A stretch of 64,000 nucleotides of DNA, taken from JACOND01 sp965202795 (GTDB taxonomy: Bacteria; Bdellovibrionota; Bdellovibrionia; Bdellovibrionales; UBA1609). The position numbers and the translations under genes were made by a program. Positions 58,428 to 64,000 of this stretch are shown here, one piece after another. Location of the stretch: assembly GCA_965202795.1 (NCBI GenBank), contig OZ241848.1:62001-126000 (forward strand), in the 5' to 3' direction. The notes under the pieces were generated by a model. The model saw only the letters and a list, made by a program, of their open reading frames with translations, did no database searches and had not been told where the DNA came from. Numbering within the stretch: the stretch's first letter is position 1; each line of letters starts with the position of its first letter.

Positions 58428-60052
58428 GCGCCTTCCGCGCCCGCCAGACGGACATTCCTGAACAAAACCTCTGACATGACATTCACAGGGTAATGCTTTA
58501 CCCGGGGCGAGACAAGAATATGCCCCTTCCCCGAGTAAATGGGAAAAACCGCGGCGGCCTCCTCTAAAAGAATTTTTTGCGCCCGGTCGTAAAGGGACTG
58601 CCTCTGCGGGCCGTCCGGGGCTCCCATGGCCCGCAAAATCAGCCGGTCAAACTCAAGGCTCCCCCATCCGGTGTGGTTGTTTTCGGAAAAAGAGGCCATC
58701 AAATCCATAAAGTTGTTCGGATCCGGATAGTCAGCCTGCCAGCCCAGGCGGAAGATCTCCACATCTTTTGTTTTCAGCCTTTGAAGATAGGTTTTCCATT
58801 CCTGATTGTTCAGCTCAACTTCAATATTCAGGTTTTTTTTCAGCTGGGCCTGCGCGCTCTCCGCTATGATTTTGTGATCGGCATTTGTATTGTAAAACAG
58901 CTGGATTTTGGGAAGCCCGGCGCCGCCGGGGAAGCCGGCCGCGCTCAAAAGCCGGCGCGCCTTTTCCGGGTCAAAGCCAAGGCCAATGTCAGGATTATGG
59001 CCGAAAAGCCCCTTGGGAATCCAGCTCTTTACAGGGGCATGCGCCCCGTTCAGCAGGCGGATGATCTTTTTCCGGTCCACAGCATGAATCAGAGCCTTCC
59101 GCGCGAGCGGGCTTTTCAAAGCCCCGGCCTGAACATTAAAGCCGTAATAATACAGGCTCAAAATGTCATAGCTTTTGTATTCTTTTCTTTTTTTTCTGAA
59201 AGGCAGCTCCCTTGAGGGAACCCGCGCCACATCCAGCCGGCCGGAGTCAAACAGGTTCAAAACAGCTGTCTCTTCGGGGATGATATAGAGAATGACTTTC
59301 CGCGCGTCCGGCGGCTTTGGATTGTGGTAGGTTTTGTTTTCTGTGAGAATGAGCGCTTTGCCGTGATCCCAGCGGCTCAGCCGGTAGGGACCCAGGGTGA
59401 TGATGTTTTCCGGGCGGGTCCAAAGGGATTTTTTGCTCTCAATGACATCCTTCCGAATGGGAAAAGTTGATGTGTGAGTCATCAGATAGGGGAAATGCGA
59501 AAGCCCTTTTTCCAGGCGGACAATCAGCTCGCCGGAAGGGCCCTCCTTAAGGCCGACCTTCCGAAAATCCCTGATTTTGCCGGCATTGTAATCCCGCGCC
59601 CCCTGGACAGCAAACAAAAAGTAGCTGTATTCCGAGCCTGTGGCGGGATTTAAAAGGCGCTCCCAGCTGTCAATAAAGTGCCTGGCGGACAAGGGCCGGC
59701 CATCGCTCCAAAACACTCCAGCCCGAAGATAAAAGCGCCATGTTTTTTTGTCCGCGGAGGCCTGCCAGCGGCTCGCCAGCGCGGGGCGGGCCTTAACCCC
59801 CCCGCCGGAAAAATCATACCGCGCCAGCCCCTCCATAATATTGGAGATCACAAGGGCTGATGTGGTGTCAGAGCTTTTGCTCCAGTCCAAAGCGGGAGGC
59901 TCTGACTCAATGGGATGCCGCAAAACAGAGGCCAGATCATAGCCTGTATAGGGGCTGGACTTGCGCTTCAGGCAGGAGCTGAGGGCCGCGGCCGCGGCGA
60001 AAACAGAAAAAACAGAAAAAAAACGAAAACCCGGCTGCCGGAAAGCGCTCAT
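58424..60052 (-). CDS. oppA: Peptide-binding lipoprotein, OppA/SBP_bac_5 family
   Basis: Extracytoplasmic solute-binding lipoprotein (signal FFSVFSVFAAAAALSSC). Family motifs include NIMEGLARYD, WRFYLRAGVFWSDGRPLSAR and LARKALIHAVDRKKIIRLL. 542 residues fits OppA. It collects oligopeptides for OppB/C. Its start overlaps the stop of the giant metalloprotease gene by ATGA (60049-60052), so protease and peptide uptake are translationally linked. Confidence 0.92.
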   Translation of the reverse strand: MSAFRQPGFRFFSVFSVFAAAAALSSCLKRKSSPYTGYDLASVLRHPIESEPPALDWSKSSDTTSALVISNIMEGLARYDFSGGGVKARPALASRWQASADKKTWRFYLRAGVFWSDGRPLSARHFIDSWERLLNPATGSEYSYFLFAVQGARDYNAGKIRDFRKVGLKEGPSGELIVRLEKGLSHFPYLMTHTSTFPIRKDVIESKKSLWTRPENIITLGPYRLSRWDHGKALILTENKTYHNPKPPDARKVILYIIPEETAVLNLFDSGRLDVARVPSRELPFRKKRKEYKSYDILSLYYYGFNVQAGALKSPLARKALIHAVDRKKIIRLLNGAHAPVKSWIPKGLFGHNPDIGLGFDPEKARRLLSAAGFPGGAGLPKIQLFYNTNADHKIIAESAQAQLKKNLNIEVELNNQEWKTYLQRLKTKDVEIFRLGWQADYPDPNNFMDLMASFSENNHTGWGSLEFDRLILRAMGAPDGPQRQSLYDRAQKILLEEAAAVFPIYSGKGHILVSPRVKHYPVNVMSEVLFRNVRLAGAEGA

Positions 60053-63000
60053 TTTTTAATGGAAAGGGAGTTTTTCGGGGCGCTGTCCAGCCATTTGCGG
60101 ACAGCCGGAAGGCTCAAGAGGCAGCCTTTCCTCCGCTCGCAGCCCTGTATAACCAGATCTGCAAGATCCCGCTCCCCCAGCAGAGGCATGTCAGATAAGC
60201 CCACCGGCTCTGAATAGCCGCTGCCGCCGTCATAGAAAAACCGCCCGGCAATAGCATTGATGATCAGCAGCCTCTGGGAGTCCAGCTCTTTAAGCAGCAG
60301 GCGGTCAACAGTCCTTTCAGAAACTGAAACCTTCTGCTCTTCCTTTTCAGAGCCCCACTCATAATTATCATAAAATAAGGGCCAGGCGTTATGTAACAGC
60401 GCGCTCAAAGGAGTCGGCTGGACCGGCGATGGCAGAAGGGGGTTGAGCATCGCCGCGCCCCCCCCCGGCTTTTTCTGATCAGCCGGGGAATCCGCTAAAT
60501 GCAGCCAGTCTTTAAACCATGGCTCTTCGGAGTCCTCAATTTTAAGCCCAAGCCTTTCAGCCTGGCTGTATCGCAGCCATCCGCCCTTAAACCTTTTTTG
60601 ATACTCCCTAAACAGCCTTTTTGTGTCCTCATAGTCAAAGTGAAAATGAATCTCGGCGCTGGCGCGGTTCGCGCGCGACTGAACATCCTTAAAGAGATTA
60701 ATGCTGGCTTGGTCCAGCTCATCAACATGAAAAATGGGAGGGACGCTCACATCCGCTTTCTGCATTTGCAGCAAAGTGAATGTAACAGGATTTTTCAAGC
60801 TTAAAAACTCATAAACCTCCTCCTCAAGGGTCCCGCCGCCCTCAGAAATATCTGGAATTTGATCGTCCAGACTGGAAATCTTGGCTGCCTCTATTGTAGA
60901 TTTCCGCCGCAGGTCCCGAACAAAAATCAGCTGCAGGGCATGGCTGTTGGGAAAATGCCTTAAATTTCTCACATGCGCAATCGCAGCTTGAATCGCGCTA
61001 ATGGTTTTCTCCTCAATGCCTATCTCCTCAAGAATCTGCTGTCTCATCAGCTCTGGGAGAGAATCAGCCAAAGCTTTCAGCTCAGAAAAAAGCCCCCTCA
61101 GCGCCGCCCTAACCTCAGAGTTTTCATGCTTTTCGGATCGAAAGGCCTCCATTGCATTGAGGTCAAAAATAAGCCTTCTGCGCTTAACCAGCTCTTCAGG
61201 ATTTTCTTTAAAATACTCCACAAGAAGCTCTAAGCGGGGCTTAAATGGATTATACTCCCATAGCTCCAGCTCCTCCATTGGCGCGCCCTTCTCTTCCCGG
61301 CCGCTGTCCAGCCTGTAAACGGCTTTGTCCATGAAGCTCTCAGGGCCGGCGGCATCAGCTTTGCCGCCGCCTTTTAATTTGTCTCTGATTATTGCGTCAA
61401 AGGCGGCCAGGTCTTCGCGCTTGTCCATAGCTGCCTGCAAATAAGGAAGCAGGCGGGTCCGCGCGCAGCCCTCTTCAGGTATGCCATCATCCCTGCATTT
61501 TTCCTTAAAAGCCAGAGACATTTCAAAATGAAGCGCCCAGCCGTTTTGCAGAAAGCTGGCAAAAAAATCAGAAATAAAAACCTGCGGGCGCCGGGGCAGG
61601 CCGTCCGGGCCTTCAATAAACTCCCCTTTCTCCAGATAATCATAGACCAGGGATACAGCGAGCGCATTGACATAAGGCCTTGGATGGGCAAGCAGGGCGG
61701 ACATGGCATGGCCGGTGTCCTGAATAAAGCTCCTGAACTGGCCGATCTGACAGTCAAATGGCTCAGAAATGCAGGTTTTATTATCCCCGGCCTGTTTGTA
61801 TGTGTTGGAGAAAATGCTTTCATTTTCATCCTGAATGACCTCCCGAAACTTCCTCGCCAGCTTTAATGAGCTTTTTGTCCAGTCATTCTTTTTTAAGCTG
61901 TTAATCAGATCGAAAACATGGCTGCTGCCGGAGGGAAAAGGCTCTATGAAAATGGGCGCTGCGGCCGCTTCCTCCGCGCTAAGCTCTTTGCTTCCGCCTT
62001 CTATATAGAGAGCCGGCTGATCCAGGAGGATCCTTTGCATCTGAACCAAGAGCCGCGGATTGAATGGCTGGAGCGGCCCCATGCGCGCCAAATTATTCAA
62101 TGCCAGCTGAATGGTGAAACCTTTATAAGCGTAAGGGTTTGGCATTGAATGCATAAAAAGCGGCGGGGCCAGCCAGCGCCATAAGAGCTGCTCGCTGCTG
62201 AAATTCCTTGTGTTCAGAGCGCCCGTTTGAACTGTTTCATCAAGGCTTTTTTTGGTTATTTTTGCGGGCTGCTGGCTGGTTTCAGGGGTTTTTTCAGCAT
62301 AAGCCGCGCCGCTCTTAAAGCTCTCTCCATCAGCCAGGCGGCTGGCCAGAGCCTCAACAATGCGGGCCCGCGCGTCCGGCTCATCTAAAAGGCGCAGAGG
62401 CAAAAAGTCAGAAGATCTGTCAGCGAAATTTGGCCGCAGATGCGGGAGCAAAAAAGCCAGCCCGCTGAGAAGCCGGCCCTCTATGGATCCCTTCCGGCCC
62501 AGTGTTGTGTAGTTATTTCTGCCCGAGGCATATTCAACATCAAACAGCGGCCGGCCGAACTCCCCGGCAATCTTCCAGGTAATGGGCGACATTCCTTCCA
62601 AATCATAGCATGAGGAAAACGGCCCTGGAGAGGAATACCAGCCTCCGCTGCTGTAGTCCCGCTCATCAGCTGCGGCGGTTTGAAGATCCCGGAAAGAAAC
62701 CAGCCTTTGAATATTATCTGAATAGCCATGTTTAAGAAGGCAGTAATGATCTTTTTCGTGGAACAAATAATCAAAAAGGCCGTTGAAAAGAATGTCCCGG
62801 GCGGCGCACAGATCAGCAATGGGGGAAATTTCGCCGGTTTCGCCAGTCAAGGCGCATATATTGCCCAAAGCCCCTTTATGCCTCTCTAAATTGAAGTCAC
62901 TCAAAAAGCTGGGAGAGGGGCCTTCAGCGCTGTCCAAATAATACTCCGCGCCAAAGTCAGTCAGATATCCAGTGTCCCTGCCGCTGTTCAAATGATCTTT

Positions 63001-64000
63001 GAGCCGCGCCCGCCACTCATGATAAAGGGGAAGCATGGCAATAAAAAACCCAAAGGGGCTGTCATTCTCGCCCACATGATAGTTATAGTGGTTTTGAGCG
63101 ATCTCCGCCGCCGAAACGCCCATATCCCCCTGTTGACAGTAAGGATCTTTATTATAAAAAATGGAACGCTCCCAGCATCTTCTATACGGCCGCAAATCCC
63201 CGTCATTCACCTTCTCAAAACTTCCATCAGCGCCGGCCCTCGTCAAAGAGTAAGGGTCCACTGTGAAAATCTCCGCGCTTTCCTGATAAACGGCCTCCCC
63301 GCTTTCTGAAACGGCCTCTTCCTCCAGCGCCGGCCCCTCAAGCTGAGAGCCGTAAATAAACCGGGCAAAGCCCACATCATAGCCTCCCGGGGCCAGAACA
63401 AGGCGCTGCGGCCCCGCATAATCCATTGCTGTGGAGGAGGCGGGGGCTGAGGCCACATCAAGCAGGCGCATTTTCCCCCTCTCATTAGCTGTCAGATGAT
63501 TAAAAATAAACTTATGCTCAAAATCCTCAAAAGGCTTAAGAAAGTTGCGCTTGTCGTAAGTGCCGGCAAAATTGTGCAGCATAGGCAGATTATGCCCTGT
63601 TTCATGAATGGCTGTGTCAAGCGCCAAAATGGGGTAAATTTTTCTCGCGCATTCATCAATGATGCTGTCGCGGGCCGCTCTTTCCAGGCTGGAGACTTCG
63701 TCCCTCAGCCATTCCAGTTTTTCATGCGGGGACTTTTCCAGCAAAACCTCAGATCGAATATCGCGCGCGCTCTGCCCTCCGTTTTCGTAAAAAATCCGCA
63801 GATCGCAGATTTCATCTATTAAATGGTAGATGGCGCTGGACATTTTGCTGAGCCGGCCGCCAGGGCTGAAAACCGGGCCCGCGCCATCCATGCCCGCAAA
63901 CGCGCCGGCGGCGCAGCCAAAAGCATGGCCGCCGCCTTCGGAAATCTTTTTGTATTTGTCCTGAACGCTGAAATCTTCGGCGGGCGGCTTTCCAAACAGC
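60049..64000 (-). CDS. Giant zinc metalloprotease (metzincin-like, DUF4953/EcxA-type), 5' end beyond window
   Basis: The frame stays open to base 64000, so at least 36 residues before the first Met (63891) belong to it and the start is outside. Numbered from that Met, HETGHNLPMLHNF at 96-108 gives HExxH plus a third His at the metzincin spacing; the usual Gly of HExxHxxGxxH is Pro. A Met-turn-like SSTAMDYAG occurs about 70 residues later, followed by GYDVGFARFIYG. This order matches the large DUF4953-type proteases. The remaining 1,000 residues are unassigned. Stop overlaps oppA start, suggesting that it supplies peptides to the importer. Confidence 0.82.
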   Translation of the reverse strand, partial: LFGKPPAEDFSVQDKYKKISEGGGHAFGCAAGAFAGMDGAGPVFSPGGRLSKMSSAIYHLIDEICDLRIFYENGGQSARDIRSEVLLEKSPHEKLEWLRDEVSSLERAARDSIIDECARKIYPILALDTAIHETGHNLPMLHNFAGTYDKRNFLKPFEDFEHKFIFNHLTANERGKMRLLDVASAPASSTAMDYAGPQRLVLAPGGYDVGFARFIYGSQLEGPALEEEAVSESGEAVYQESAEIFTVDPYSLTRAGADGSFEKVNDGDLRPYRRCWERSIFYNKDPYCQQGDMGVSAAEIAQNHYNYHVGENDSPFGFFIAMLPLYHEWRARLKDHLNSGRDTGYLTDFGAEYYLDSAEGPSPSFLSDFNLERHKGALGNICALTGETGEISPIADLCAARDILFNGLFDYLFHEKDHYCLLKHGYSDNIQRLVSFRDLQTAAADERDYSSGGWYSSPGPFSSCYDLEGMSPITWKIAGEFGRPLFDVEYASGRNNYTTLGRKGSIEGRLLSGLAFLLPHLRPNFADRSSDFLPLRLLDEPDARARIVEALASRLADGESFKSGAAYAEKTPETSQQPAKITKKSLDETVQTGALNTRNFSSEQLLWRWLAPPLFMHSMPNPYAYKGFTIQLALNNLARMGPLQPFNPRLLVQMQRILLDQPALYIEGGSKELSAEEAAAAPIFIEPFPSGSSHVFDLINSLKKNDWTKSSLKLARKFREVIQDENESIFSNTYKQAGDNKTCISEPFDCQIGQFRSFIQDTGHAMSALLAHPRPYVNALAVSLVYDYLEKGEFIEGPDGLPRRPQVFISDFFASFLQNGWALHFEMSLAFKEKCRDDGIPEEGCARTRLLPYLQAAMDKREDLAAFDAIIRDKLKGGGKADAAGPESFMDKAVYRLDSGREEKGAPMEELELWEYNPFKPRLELLVEYFKENPEELVKRRRLIFDLNAMEAFRSEKHENSEVRAALRGLFSELKALADSLPELMRQQILEEIGIEEKTISAIQAAIAHVRNLRHFPNSHALQLIFVRDLRRKSTIEAAKISSLDDQIPDISEGGGTLEEEVYEFLSLKNPVTFTLLQMQKADVSVPPIFHVDELDQASINLFKDVQSRANRASAEIHFHFDYEDTKRLFREYQKRFKGGWLRYSQAERLGLKIEDSEEPWFKDWLHLADSPADQKKPGGGAAMLNPLLPSPVQPTPLSALLHNAWPLFYDNYEWGSEKEEQKVSVSERTVDRLLLKELDSQRLLIINAIAGRFFYDGGSGYSEPVGLSDMPLLGERDLADLVIQGCERRKGCLLSLPAVRKWLDSAPKNSLSIKK

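Noticed and set aside
1..64000. tRNA and rRNA genes
   Set aside because: I looked for T-loop motifs such as GGTTCGAATCC and for rRNA-like conserved stretches and found none by eye; a dedicated scan (tRNAscan-SE, rRNA profile search) would decide.

Overview
This window looks like chromosomal DNA of a diderm (Gram-negative) bacterium. It encodes a TonB-dependent receptor, lipoproteins with lipoboxes, outer-membrane barrel-like proteins, SpeA, PdxJ, FolE2, a pyruvate phosphate dikinase regulator and RpoZ. The GC-rich, A-run-rich coding style, the many secreted proteins ending in basic or low-complexity tails and the DUF4953-like metalloprotease resemble deltaproteobacterial or Bdellovibrionota-type genomes. 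That placement is inference. I saw no rRNA, tRNA, prophage or CRISPR array.

Layout. 1-2280 is the 3' part of a helicase-nuclease restriction gene. 2710-10883 is a plus-strand run: nuoF, a secreted hexapeptide-repeat protein, threonine dehydratase, two tandem mini-ORFs, cmk, rpsA, sppA and a rhomboid protease. 10926-20059 is mixed: a 30-bp tandem array, a secreted membrane-anchored protein, a LysR regulator, ppsR, an AddB-like nuclease followed by repeats of its own 3' end, a secreted HEAT-like protein and pdxJ. 20078-27792 is a minus-strand exported-protein block: a TonB receptor, two exported J-domain/ankyrin proteins and a HEAT-like membrane protein. 28039-30659 holds scoB and speA. 30697-45414 is a long minus-strand run: uvrA, folE2, rpoZ, a broken DNA methylase, nusB, purB, a secreted Sel1 protease, purC, a beta-class DNA methyltransferase and a degenerate flavoprotein-like gene. 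45414-47562 holds a Fic protein, a small repeat-peptide gene and an unusual AT-rich iteron-like array. 47576-51675 is the rpsP-KH-rimM-trmD-rplS-purM operon. 52079-64000 holds exported cell-envelope genes and an operon of a giant zinc metalloprotease with an oligopeptide ABC importer.

The outstanding theme is short tandem duplication. Ribosomal protein S1, L19 and UvrA all carry repeat-built C-terminal tails. The L19 repeat unit also sits inside the neighbouring purM in another reading frame. An 80-bp duplication upstream of cmk makes two ATGA-coupled mini-ORFs that resemble the cmk start. A 75-bp array is made of copies of the end of the nuclease gene. The most striking non-coding element is about 790 bp of 41-bp and 31-bp AT-rich units, most carrying an interrupted palindrome, directly in front of a class II Fic gene whose product ends in a winged-helix-like domain. 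I regard this as the best candidate for a new regulatory or maintenance system here.

Many genes overlap by ATGA or TAATG, which implies translational coupling. Start codons were chosen from Shine-Dalgarno sites, signal peptides and family alignment from memory. All family assignments come from motif recognition without database searches.
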